Shown: one piece after another, positions 50,656 to 59,889 of the stretch
Numbering within the stretch: the first letter of the stretch is position 1
Layout: each line of letters opens with the position of its first letter
Made by a program: the position numbers and the translations under genes
NCBI RefSeq assembly: GCF_900290235.1
Contig: NZ_OLMK01000013.1
Location: 1-64,000 of the forward strand
DNA length: 64,000 nucleotides
From: Streptomyces sp. MA5143a
Lineage (GTDB): Bacteria; Actinomycetota; Actinomycetes; Streptomycetales; Streptomycetaceae
Direction: 5' to 3'
Notes under the pieces: model-generated
Told to the model about the DNA's origin: nothing
Seen by the model: the letters and a program-made list of their open reading frames with translations, nothing else
Databases searched by the model: none

Positions 50656-52452
50656 GTGCACCCCCGAATAGAGGACTACGCGCTGATCGGTGACCACCAG
50701 ACGGCCGCCCTGGTGAGCAACCGGGGCTCGATCGACTGGCTGTGCCTGCCCCGGTTCGACTCGGCGGCCTGCTTCGCCGCACTGCTGGGCACCGAGGAGA
50801 ACGGCCACTGGCGGATCGCGCCGACCGGCGCCGAAACGTGTACGCGGCGCGCGTACCGCAAGGACACGCTGGTCCTGGACACCGAGTGGGAGACGGACGA
50901 CGGCGCGGTCCGCGTGACCGACCTGATGCCGCAGCGCGACCGCGCCCCCGACGTCGTCCGCGTCGTCGAGGGCCTGGCGGGCCGGGTGACCGTCCGCTCC
51001 ACGATCCGCCTCCGCTTCGACTACGGCTCGGCCGTCCCCTGGATGCGCCGGTCCGACGGCCACCGGGTGGCGGTCGCGGGCCCGGACGCGGTCTGGCTGC
51101 GCAGCGAGCCCGAGGTGCGCAGCTGGAGCGAGGACCGCGCCACCTACGCCGAGTTCACCGTGGAACCGGGCGAGAAAATCGCGTTCGTCCTCACCTGGCA
51201 TCCCTCGCACGAGCCACGCCCCCGCCTGGTCGACCCGTACGAGTCGCTGCGCACGAGCGTGCACGACTGGCGGGCCTGGGCGGCGCACTGCCGCTACGAC
51301 GGGCCGTACCGGGACGAGGTGGTCCGCTCCCTGATCACCCTCAAGGCCCTCACCTACGAACCCACCGGCGGGATCGTCGCGGCCGCCACCACCTCGCTCC
51401 CCGAGGAGATCGGCGGGGTGCGCAACTGGGACTACCGCCACTGCTGGCTGCGCGACTCCACCCTCACCCTCGGCGCCCTGCTCGCCTGCGGCTACCAGCA
51501 GGAGGCGGAGGCCTGGCGTGACTGGCTGCTGCGCGCGGTCGCCGGCGACCCGGCGGACCTGCGGATCATGTACGGCCTGGCCGGTGAACGGCGCCTGCCC
51601 GAGTTCGAACTGCCGTGGCTGACCGGCTACGCGAACTCCCGCCCCGTCCGCATCGGCAACGACGCCATCCAGCAGCGGCAGCTCGACGTGTACGGCGAGG
51701 TCATGGACTCCTTGTCCCTGTCCCGGAGTTCGGGCCTGCCCGCGAAGCCCCAGATGTGGCGGATGCAGTGCACCCTGATGGAGTACCTCCGGTCGGTGTG
51801 GCGGGAGCCCGACGAGGGGCTGTGGGAGGTGCGCGGGCCGCGCCGGCACTTCACGCACTCCAAGGTGATGTCCTGGGCGGCCGCCGACCGGGCGGTGCGC
51901 ACCCTGGAGGACGAACCGGAGCTGTCCGGTGACCTCGACGGGTGGCGCGCGCTGCGGGACGAGATCCACCGCGAGGTCTGCGCCCGCGGCTACGACGCCG
52001 AACGCAACACGTTCACCCAGTCGTACGGCTCCCGTGAGCTCGACGCGTCACTGCTGCTCATCCCCCGGATGGGGTTCCTGCCGCCGGACGACCCCCGGGT
52101 CGTCGGCACCGTCGACGCGATCCGTGAGGAGCTGTGCCACGACGGGTTCGTACGCCGCTACAGCGCCGACCACCTCACCTCGACCGCGTCCGTGGACGGG
52201 CTGCCGGGCAGCGAGGGCACCTTCCTGGTGTGTTCGTTCTGGCTCGCCGACGCCCTGCATCTGACCGGCCGCACGAAGGAGGCCCGCGAGCTGTTCGAGC
52301 GGCTGCTGGGGCTCACGAACGACGTGGGGCTGCTCGCCGAGGAGTACGACCCGGTCGCGGGCCGGCAGCTGGGGAACTTCCCGCAGGCGTTCAGCCATGT
52401 CGGTCTGGTGGGCACCGCCCTCGCCCTGTTCGACGGCGACGAGGCAGGATAG
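50656..52452 (+). CDS. glycoside hydrolase family 15 protein
   Basis: This 598-aa protein has an N-terminal beta domain (IEDYALIGDHQTAALVSNRGSIDWLCLPRFDSAACFAALLG) and an (alpha/alpha)6 barrel with TSLPEEIGGVRNWDYRHCWLRDST. That is the bacterial glucoamylase/trehalase-like GH15 arrangement. Actinobacterial members include trehalases that split trehalose. The substrate here is unproven. There is no signal peptide, so it is cytoplasmic. GTG 50656 is the start. It is 86 bp after the one-TM gene and 4 bp before an SDR gene. Confidence 0.92.
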   Translation: MHPRIEDYALIGDHQTAALVSNRGSIDWLCLPRFDSAACFAALLGTEENGHWRIAPTGAETCTRRAYRKDTLVLDTEWETDDGAVRVTDLMPQRDRAPDVVRVVEGLAGRVTVRSTIRLRFDYGSAVPWMRRSDGHRVAVAGPDAVWLRSEPEVRSWSEDRATYAEFTVEPGEKIAFVLTWHPSHEPRPRLVDPYESLRTSVHDWRAWAAHCRYDGPYRDEVVRSLITLKALTYEPTGGIVAAATTSLPEEIGGVRNWDYRHCWLRDSTLTLGALLACGYQQEAEAWRDWLLRAVAGDPADLRIMYGLAGERRLPEFELPWLTGYANSRPVRIGNDAIQQRQLDVYGEVMDSLSLSRSSGLPAKPQMWRMQCTLMEYLRSVWREPDEGLWEVRGPRRHFTHSKVMSWAAADRAVRTLEDEPELSGDLDGWRALRDEIHREVCARGYDAERNTFTQSYGSRELDASLLLIPRMGFLPPDDPRVVGTVDAIREELCHDGFVRRYSADHLTSTASVDGLPGSEGTFLVCSFWLADALHLTGRTKEARELFERLLGLTNDVGLLAEEYDPVAGRQLGNFPQAFSHVGLVGTALALFDGDEAG

Positions 52453-52456
52453 GGCC

Positions 52457-53212
52457 ATGGATCTTGGGCTGAAGGACCGTGTCTACATCGTCACCGGCGC
52501 GACCCGCGGGCTGGGCAACGCGGCGGCGCGGGAACTCGTCGCCGACGGCGCGAAGGTCGTCGTGACCGGCCGCGAGGAGGAGAGCGTGGCCGAGGCGGTG
52601 GCCGCGCTCGGGCCGAACGCGGTGGGGGTGGCCGCCGACAACGCCGACCCGGAGACCGCCGGCCGTCTCATCGCCGTCGCCCGCGAGCGGTTCGGACGGT
52701 TCGACGGCGTCCTCGTCAGCGTGGGCGGCCCCGCGCCCGGTTTCGTCGCGGACAACACGGACGAGCAGTGGACCGCCGCGTTCGAGTCGGTGTTCCTGGG
52801 CGCGGTCCGGCTGGCGCGGGCCGCCGCCGAGGAGCTGGGTGAGGGCGGTGTCATCGGGTTCGTGCTGTCCGGTTCGGTGCACGAGCCGATCCCCGGCCTG
52901 ACGATCTCCAACGGTCTGCGGCCGGGGCTGGCCGGCTTCGCCAAGTCGCTCTCCGACGAGCTGGGGCCGCGCGGGATCCGGGTCGTGGGGCTGCTGCCGG
53001 CCCGGATCGACACGGACCGGGTGCGGGAGCTGGACGGGATGTCGGCCGACCCGGAGGCCACGCGCGCCGCGCACGAGTCGCGGATCCCGCTGCGGCGGTA
53101 CGGGCGGCCGGAGGAGTTCGGGCGGACTGCCGCGTTCCTGCTGTCCCCGGCCGCGTCCTATCTGACGGGCCTCATGCTGCCGGTCGACGGCGGGATGCGC
53201 CACGGCTTCTGA
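52457..53212 (+). CDS. SDR-family oxidoreductase
   Basis: This 251-aa protein has TGATRGLGNAAA for NAD(P) binding and VSVGGPAPG in place of the usual NNAG. The catalytic Ser is in VLSGSVHEPI. The usual YxxxK is replaced by ISNGLRPGLAGFAKSL, so the Tyr is missing although the Lys remains. This is typical of the divergent SDR group that includes the BatM-like reductases. It begins 4 bp after the GH15 stop and is probably co-transcribed. The substrate is unknown and catalytic competence is uncertain. Confidence 0.85.
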   Translation: MDLGLKDRVYIVTGATRGLGNAAARELVADGAKVVVTGREEESVAEAVAALGPNAVGVAADNADPETAGRLIAVARERFGRFDGVLVSVGGPAPGFVADNTDEQWTAAFESVFLGAVRLARAAAEELGEGGVIGFVLSGSVHEPIPGLTISNGLRPGLAGFAKSLSDELGPRGIRVVGLLPARIDTDRVRELDGMSADPEATRAAHESRIPLRRYGRPEEFGRTAAFLLSPAASYLTGLMLPVDGGMRHGF

Positions 53213-53237
53213 CTCCCCGTCGCGAGGTGGCGAGTCC

Positions 53238-53816
53238 TCAGCTCACGCGTTCCGCCCGGTGTTTGACCCCGCGCAGTCTGACCTCCGCCGGCAGCACCGC
53301 CAGGCCCGCCGAGTCCTTGGCGTGCGCCACGGCCTCGGTGGTCAGGCGGTGCAGGGTGTCGGCGGGGTGCGCGTGGGGCTGGAGGCGGGCGTGGAGCCGG
53401 GCCTCGGGGGCGCCCCGGCGGCCGGTGAGATGGGCGCGGGCCCGTTCGACGCCGTCCAGCCGGGCGGCCTCCGTGGTCAGGACGCCCTCCAGGGCGCGGC
53501 CCCGCAGCAGCGCGCCCTCGCCGTCGCCGGTGTCGACGAGGACCTCGGTGAGCCGGTGGCGGCGCAGTACGGCGGTCAGCCACCACAGGGCGAGCAGCAC
53601 CAGCAGGGCGAGCACGGCGATGACGGTGGGCCACCACCAGCCCTCGTCGCGCCACCGCGTGCGTTCGGCCTGGCTGAGGAGCACGTCGTGCCGCCCGTCG
53701 TGGATCCACCAGGAGGGTGGTTCCAGACCGAGCCCGACGGCGAGCACGGCACCCCCGAGCGCGAGGAGCACCAGGCCGACGAGCCCGAGCAGCACCCTGT
53801 TCACGGTCCGCAGCAT
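53238..53816 (-). CDS. amaP: AmaP-like alkaline-shock membrane anchor
   Basis: This 192-aa protein has two membrane helices (about 5-28 and 62-85) flanking an extracytoplasmic loop with conserved Trp residues (PPSWWIHDG, RDEGWWWP). A cytoplasmic C-terminal domain follows (VDTGDGEGALLRGRALEGVLTTEAARLDGVERARAHLTG). In Staphylococcus, AmaP anchors Asp23 to the membrane. It is the last gene of a five-gene leftward cluster with two Asp23 homologues. The gap to the upstream gene is 4 bp. Confidence 0.87.
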   Translation of the reverse strand: MLRTVNRVLLGLVGLVLLALGGAVLAVGLGLEPPSWWIHDGRHDVLLSQAERTRWRDEGWWWPTVIAVLALLVLLALWWLTAVLRRHRLTEVLVDTGDGEGALLRGRALEGVLTTEAARLDGVERARAHLTGRRGAPEARLHARLQPHAHPADTLHRLTTEAVAHAKDSAGLAVLPAEVRLRGVKHRAERVS

Positions 53817-53820
53817 GGTG

Positions 53821-54519
53821 TCACCCCTTCCGGCCGGGGCGCCGTACGTGCACGGACAGGGCGGGCGGCCGGGCGAGCCCCAGGCCCCGGATGCCGTCGG
53901 CGAGCGTGGCGTCGAGGTCTTCCCGGACCTCGTCGAGTTCCCGGAAGTGGGACACCGCGCGGACGTCGACCCGCTTGCGGCCGACGCGGACCCGCACGGA
54001 CTGCACTCCGGACACCTCCATGGCGCGGTCGCGCAGCACCAGCGCGGCGGCGGCCCGGTACAGACCCGCACGGACGTCGGGGTCGAGGCGGCGCATCGGC
54101 AGCACGTCCCGCAGACCGGGGGTGACGGCCAGTACGAGCAGCCAGAGGCCGAGGAGGACGGCGATCCCGGCGCCGGTCAGCACCCAGACGTCGTCGAGGG
54201 GGCGTTCGGCGAGTTCCCTGGCCAGGGAGCGGCGCCAGGCCATGGCCGGCCGGTCGGCGCGGACGGCGGCGACGTCGTACAGCAGGAGGCCCGCGCCCGC
54301 GAGGAGCAGCAGGGCGAGGATGCCGGCGGGGACGCGGCGCGCGGACCAGAAGCGCCGCTCGCCCCCGTGCCCGTCGTCGACGGCGGGCGGCGGGTCGTAG
54401 GCGGCGGCCGACGCGGACTGGTCCGGCCCGTCCGGCCCCTGGCCGGGGGATGTCTCGTCGGTCTTCTCGATGACCGGCAGGCGTTGCGTGCCGCCGTCGG
54501 AGCTCTGGGGTTCGCTCAT
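53821..54519 (-). CDS. DUF6286-type membrane protein of the Asp23 cluster
   Basis: This 232-aa protein has a polar acidic N-terminus (about 60 residues), two membrane helices (about 66-86 and 115-135) and a C-terminal domain. The latter has RDRAMEVSGVQSVRVRVGRKRVDVRAVSHF and HFRELDEVREDLDATLADGI, reminiscent of an Asp23-like beta-alpha unit. The gene is always found with Asp23/AmaP genes in actinobacteria, as here. ATG 54519 overlaps the preceding stop by 4 bp. It is likely a second membrane anchor or partner. Molecular role unknown. Confidence 0.82.
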   Translation of the reverse strand: MSEPQSSDGGTQRLPVIEKTDETSPGQGPDGPDQSASAAAYDPPPAVDDGHGGERRFWSARRVPAGILALLLLAGAGLLLYDVAAVRADRPAMAWRRSLARELAERPLDDVWVLTGAGIAVLLGLWLLVLAVTPGLRDVLPMRRLDPDVRAGLYRAAAALVLRDRAMEVSGVQSVRVRVGRKRVDVRAVSHFRELDEVREDLDATLADGIRGLGLARPPALSVHVRRPGRKG

Positions 54520-54890
54520 CGCGTCCTCCCCTGTGCCGCGTCGTGTGCGTGCGCCAGGTGCAGCCGTTCGACCTGGACGGCCACGTCCGATACGTGCATT
54601 CCCGCCAACGTCCCTACCCGCTCCATGACGCGGCGACGCACCGCAGCGCATTGGCCACCGATGTCGGAGGGGTAAGGGAGTTCGAGGGCGACGCGGACGC
54701 GCGCGGTCTCACGATGGACGGCGACCGTCGCGTTGGGGGGCGCGGAGTCCGGCGGCGGTGCTCCCAATGCCTCGCGCGCCGCCTGGCCGGCGATCTTCGC
54801 GACGACGCGGTCGGCGATGCGGGTCGCGCCGCGTTCCGCGGGCGCGACGGACCGCGTCCCCGTGGCGCGGCCGCTGTCGGCGAGGGTCAT
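54516..54890 (-). CDS. Asp23/Gls24-family protein (short form)
   Basis: This 124-aa soluble protein has the Asp23 core: TRIADRVVAKIAGQAAREALG at the N-terminal helix, then VRVALELPYPSDIGGQCAAVRRRVMERVGTLAGMHVSDVAVQVERL. Asp23 proteins form filamentous assemblies under the membrane and respond to envelope stress. It is coupled by 4-bp overlaps to the genes on both sides. The central Gly-rich loop differs from the other Asp23 copy at 55125-55619. Confidence 0.88.
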   Translation of the reverse strand: MTLADSGRATGTRSVAPAERGATRIADRVVAKIAGQAAREALGAPPPDSAPPNATVAVHRETARVRVALELPYPSDIGGQCAAVRRRVMERVGTLAGMHVSDVAVQVERLHLAHAHDAAQGRTR

Positions 54891-55093
54891 CGGCGTCGGT
54901 CGTCACGAGGACGGAGGCGGTCGTCACGGGCACGGAAGAGGTCGCCGAGGTCCAGGTCCCCCTCCAGGAACCGGCCGACGACGAAACCGACGGCGCCCAG
55001 CGCCGCCACCAGCAGGAAGGCACCGAATCCGCCGAAGTACCCGGCGAAGGCCAGTGCCATCCCGGCGATCATGCCGATCACGGCCAGACTCAT
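54887..55093 (-). CDS. small two-helix membrane protein of the Asp23 cluster
   Basis: This 68-aa protein has two membrane helices (about 3-22 and 25-43, Gly-rich GGFGAFLLVAALGAVGFVVG). A basic/acidic tail with repeated RDDR units follows. It resembles DUF2273-type proteins found with Asp23 in Gram-positives. The gene overlaps the next by 4 bp. It may help dock the Asp23 filament to the membrane (inference). Confidence 0.82.
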   Translation of the reverse strand: MSLAVIGMIAGMALAFAGYFGGFGAFLLVAALGAVGFVVGRFLEGDLDLGDLFRARDDRLRPRDDRRR

Positions 55094-55124
55094 GCTGTGC
55101 TCCTAGGGGGGTCGGGCGCTCCTG

Positions 55125-55619
55125 TCATTGCAGCCGGGTCTCCGACTCCTCCTCCTCGTCATCCGGCAGCTTCACGTCACTGACGGCGATGTTGACCTCG
55201 ACGACCTCCAGGCCCGTCATCCGCTCGACGGCGGCGACGACGTTCTCGCGCACAGCGCGGGTGACGTCGGAGATGGACACGCCGTAGTCGACGACGATCT
55301 CCAGGTCCAGCGCGGTCTGCACCTCGCCGACCTCGGCGTTCACTCCTCGCGTGACGGCCTTCGAGCCGCCGGGCACCCGGTCGCGGACGGCGCCGAAGGT
55401 CCGGGACAGCCCGCTGCCCATGGTGTGCACACCGAGTACGTCGCGTGCCGCGAGCCCGGCGATCTTCTCGACCACACCGTCGGCGATGGTCGTACGCCCC
55501 CGGGTCGCAGGATCGCCGCCACCGCGCCGGACGGCCTTGCGGCCACCGGTCTGTCCGGGCGTCGGGTCCTTGGTGGTGTCGAGGCCCTCCGTCCGGTTCC
55601 GCTCCGTCATGTCGCTCAT
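55125..55619 (-). CDS. Asp23/Gls24-family envelope stress protein
   Basis: This 164-aa protein has an acidic, disordered N-terminus (about 45 residues) and an Asp23 domain: TTIADGVVEKIAGLAARDVLGVHTMG, then VQTALDLEIVVDYGVSISDVTRAVRENVVAAVERMTGLEVVEVNIAV. An acidic tail DDEEEESE follows. It is the first gene of the leftward cluster. ATG 55619 follows GGAAGGA. The upstream in-frame extension to 55655 adds no conserved sequence. Together with the other four genes it forms an envelope-stress scaffold. Confidence 0.92.
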   Translation of the reverse strand: MSDMTERNRTEGLDTTKDPTPGQTGGRKAVRRGGGDPATRGRTTIADGVVEKIAGLAARDVLGVHTMGSGLSRTFGAVRDRVPGGSKAVTRGVNAEVGEVQTALDLEIVVDYGVSISDVTRAVRENVVAAVERMTGLEVVEVNIAVSDVKLPDDEEEESETRLQ

Positions 55620-55705
55620 GGCGCACATTCCTTCCCGTTGTCCTCCTTTGCCCACATTAAGCCGGGTTGCGGCACCTTGCGTCGGGGATGGGGCAGTCTG
55701 GAGGA

Positions 55706-56467
55706 ATGACGGCGGACGGCTGGACCAACGCGGTACGACAGCAACTGGGCCTCGGCCGGGTGCTCCCCCTGGGCGGCCCGCACGACGGCGCGTGGATCAC
55801 GGAGGCGGCGGCCGAAGCGGTGCTGCGGCGCGCGACGGCCTCGATGCGCGGGGTGCGCCTGGGAACCCTGCGGATCGGGCTCGCCGAGTCGGCCGACGTG
55901 GAGGCCCCGGCTGTTCCGGCTCCTCCCAGCGCCCTCCCGCCGGGCCCCTTGCGGGTCACCGCGGACTTCCTCGCCTCGGCGGTACCGCCGACCGAGCCGT
56001 TCCCCGCGACGGCGGCCCGACTGCGGGCGGGCCTCGCCGAGGCCGCGGCGGAACGGCTGGGTCTCGCGGTGGCGGAGATCGATCTGCGGATGACGGATCT
56101 GCTGGGGGCCGACGAGCCCGGCGGCCCGCTCCTGTCAGCCGCCCCCGCGACGACTGCGCCGTCCGGGGACCGCGCTCCCGCCCGGCCGGTTCGGCCGGTT
56201 CCACAGGGGGACGGCGAGGAGTCCCGGGTGACCGCCGCGGCACTGGGCGTTCCCGGCGTGAGCCGTCTGACCGGTGCCCTCGGCGGTCCGGGGCGCGCGG
56301 TCCACATCGACACGGGGCCCGCGCTGCCCCGCCGTCATGTCCGCGTCGAACTGGCAGTGACGGAGGGCAGAAGGGCCGTGGACGTGGCACGTGAGGTCCG
56401 CGCGACGGTGGGCGGGACACTCCCCGACCACCCGTCGGTGGCGGTCCTCGTCACGGCGGTCGAGTGA
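55706..56467 (+). CDS. P10-family protein adjacent to the Asp23 cluster
   Basis: This 253-aa protein is of the type databases call 'nucleopolyhedrovirus P10 family', a label based on weak similarity. N-terminal blocks are GWTNAVRQQLGLGRVLPLGGPHDGAWITEAAAEAVL. The C-terminus (RRHVRVELAVTEGRRAVDVAREVRATVGGTLPDHPSVAVLVTAVE) has the beta-alpha-beta pattern of an Asp23 domain. The middle is Pro/Ala-rich. It is divergent from the Asp23 operon (87-bp gap). The GGAGG lies only two bases before ATG, so the message may start close to the ATG. Function unknown. Confidence 0.8.
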   Translation: MTADGWTNAVRQQLGLGRVLPLGGPHDGAWITEAAAEAVLRRATASMRGVRLGTLRIGLAESADVEAPAVPAPPSALPPGPLRVTADFLASAVPPTEPFPATAARLRAGLAEAAAERLGLAVAEIDLRMTDLLGADEPGGPLLSAAPATTAPSGDRAPARPVRPVPQGDGEESRVTAAALGVPGVSRLTGALGGPGRAVHIDTGPALPRRHVRVELAVTEGRRAVDVAREVRATVGGTLPDHPSVAVLVTAVE

Positions 56468-56519
56468 GTAGCCCTTTTCGGCGGCTCGGTCGGCCGTCGC
56501 TTCGGCGCGTGGGGCGCCG

Positions 56520-57311
56520 TTACTCCGAGACGCCGGCGAGGTCCCGCAGGCGGCGGGCCTGGGCGGCGCGCTCCGCGGCGCGCTGCTCGTCGTAGTCCCG
56601 GCCGTCGGCGCCGCGCAGCAGCGCCTTGGTCTCGACGACCGCGTCGCGCGGCGCGGCGAGAAGCGCGGCGACCAGGTCGTGGACCGCGTCGTCCAGTTGG
56701 CCGACGGGCACGGCGAGGTTGGCCAGGCCGATGCGCTGGGCCTCCTCCGCCTGGACGAAGCGTCCGGTGAGGCAGATCTCCAGGGCGCGGCCGTAGCCGA
56801 CGAGGCTCACCAGCGGATGCGTGCCGGTGAGGTCGGGCACGAGGCCCAGGCTGGTCTCGAGCATGGCGAACTGCACGTCGTCCGCGACGACGCGCAGGTC
56901 ACAGGCGAGCGCGAGCTGGAAACCCGCTCCGACGGCATGTCCTTGTACGGCGGCGACGGACACGATGTCGTTCCGCCGCCACCAGGTGAACGCCTCCTGG
57001 TATTCGGCGATGGTCGCGTCGAGCGCGGCGTCGTCACGACGCGCGAGGTCGATGAACGACGGTTCGCCCTCGATGCCCTCGGGCGTGAACATCTGCCGGT
57101 CGAGCCCGGCGGAGAACGACTTGCCCTCGGCACGCAGCACGACGACCCGGACGGAGCCCGGCACCGACCGCCCGGCCTCGGCGAGCGCCCGCCACAGAGC
57201 GGGGCTCTGCGCGTTGCGCTTGGCCGGGTTGGTCAGGGTCACCGTGGCGATCGCGTCGTCGACGGTGAGCCGTACGCCGTCCTTGTCGAGCAGCGGGTCG
57301 AGCGAAGCCAT
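56520..57311 (-). CDS. enoyl-CoA hydratase/isomerase family protein with changed active-site residue
   Basis: This 263-aa crotonase-fold protein shows the oxyanion-hole segments KSFSAGLD and GHAVGAGFQLALACD. The second catalytic Glu152 is kept in FAMLETSLG, but the first is Gln132. It aligns with rat Glu144 by the twenty-residue spacing. Loss of one of the two acid residues often means an isomerase, hydrolase or inactive homologue rather than a hydratase. It lies between the P10-family gene and gbn. ATG 57311 is the start. Confidence 0.9.
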   Translation of the reverse strand: MASLDPLLDKDGVRLTVDDAIATVTLTNPAKRNAQSPALWRALAEAGRSVPGSVRVVVLRAEGKSFSAGLDRQMFTPEGIEGEPSFIDLARRDDAALDATIAEYQEAFTWWRRNDIVSVAAVQGHAVGAGFQLALACDLRVVADDVQFAMLETSLGLVPDLTGTHPLVSLVGYGRALEICLTGRFVQAEEAQRIGLANLAVPVGQLDDAVHDLVAALLAAPRDAVVETKALLRGADGRDYDEQRAAERAAQARRLRDLAGVSE

Positions 57312-57366
57312 GGGGCGCCTCCGATGGGTGCGGTCAGCAGAGCAGAGCTAAGTGACTGCACAGTAA

Positions 57367-57398
57367 CCACCCGGTCGATCGGACGACCGACCGGGTGG
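57367..57398 (-). terminator. hairpin between gbn and the enoyl-CoA hydratase-like gene
   Basis: Perfect 11-bp arms CCACCCGGTCG (57367-57377) and CGACCGGGTGG (57388-57398) around a ten-base loop lie 31 bp beyond the gbn stop on the leftward strand. Confidence 0.7.
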
Positions 57399-57428
57399 CC
57401 ACCATCGAAGCCGATGGGCCGCCCGGCG

Positions 57429-57650
57429 TCAGGCCGACGCGGCCTTCTTGCCGCGCGTCGCGCCGCCACGCCCTCGAAGCGTGACGCCCGACTCGCTGAG
57501 CATCCGGTGTACGAAGCCATACGAGCGGCCGGTTTCCTCGGCCAGCGCCCGAATGCTCGCACCGGAGTCGTACTTCTTCTTCAGGTCTGCCGCGAGCTTG
57601 TCGCGCGCGGCGCCGGTAACCCGGCTGCCCTTCTTCAGAGTCTCGGCCAC
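57429..57650 (-). CDS. gbn: Gbn-type small GATC-binding nucleoid protein
   Basis: This 73-aa basic protein has a central helix-turn-helix (DKLAADLKKKYDSGASIRALAEETGRSYGFVHRMLSESG) and a basic C-terminal tail (RGRGGATRGKK). Size, start and HTH match the Streptomyces nucleoid-associated protein Gbn, which binds GATC-containing sites genome-wide and affects development and antibiotic timing. The start is GTG 57650 behind GAGGAGG, which fixes the length. Longer in-frame readings lack this. Five GATC sites lie in the 325 bp upstream, which would allow autoregulation. Confidence 0.9.
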   Translation of the reverse strand: MAETLKKGSRVTGAARDKLAADLKKKYDSGASIRALAEETGRSYGFVHRMLSESGVTLRGRGGATRGKKAASA

Positions 57651-58010
57651 CCGGTCCTCCTCATGGGAAGTGCGCTCTGGTCTCCTCATGATCACCCCTC
57701 TGGCGCGTGATGGCCACCCATTCGGCAAGGTCCGTGGGACAAGCTTGTGACGACAGGAGCACGTCCCCACGAGCGGAACCTGTCATTCCGTACGGGCTTG
57801 TCCGTACGGCCGAACGAGTGGATTCACGAAGCGGCAGGTCAGAGACGCGTGACGGCCGAGCCCTGCGCACAGCGGGGCTCGGCCGCGACATTCGTGTACG
57901 ACACACCTCGGTACGAGGAGATCTCACACAGATGATGGATCACCGATGGGCCGAATGATCCATAGGCCGTTGATCAACGGTTCGGCCGGACCTTCGGCGC
58001 CACGCACCGG
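57651..58010. promoter_or_regulatory. 360-bp gap with clustered GATC sites, a hairpin and a mini-ORF
   Basis: GATC occurs at 57690, 57920, 57938, 57957 and 57972, four of them within 56 bp. A perfect hairpin CGGCCGAGCCC/GGGCTCGGCCG lies at 57853-57863 and 57875-57885. A possible plus-strand mini-ORF (eight codons, 57931-57957, starting ATGATG) has GAGGAG upstream but nothing to lead into. The region is upstream of gbn and downstream of the ABC-F gene. I see no larger gene. Confidence 0.5.
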
Positions 58011-59609
<1,599 letters not shown>

Positions 59610-59668
59610 GGACAGACTCCAGGGCGGACTTGGGGTGGCGGGTGGGCGGCTGAGGACGTTCCCGCCGT

Positions 59669-59692
59669 CTAATGCGCGAGGAGAATGGCCAT
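59669..59692 (-). CDS. seven-codon leader ORF upstream of the ABC-F gene
   Basis: The leftward ATG at 59692 opens MAILLAH and a TAG stop, 59 bp before the ABC-F start. A TAGAAT -10 element (complement of 59699-59704) stands six bases upstream, so transcription should begin at or next to this ATG and the message would be leaderless. The rest of the leader has no strong terminator-like hairpin that I can be sure of. A role in translation-sensing control of the ABC-F gene is inferred by analogy with other ABC-F leaders. Confidence 0.5.
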   Translation of the reverse strand: MAILLAH

Positions 59693-59889
59693 GGGCCGAT
59701 TCTAACGGGGGCCGGCAAGCGGTTTTCCGCCCGCGTCCCGAGGGATCACGTGGTCTCGGTCACCGCCCGCGCCCGGTCGCCGCCGCCCGGCGGCCGCCCG
59801 ACAGCCCTCGTCCGGCGGGGCGTTGTCGGTGCCGGGTGCGAAACTGGGCAGCGGTGTGCGTTCCGGGCGACAGAGAGGTCGTGATCGGT

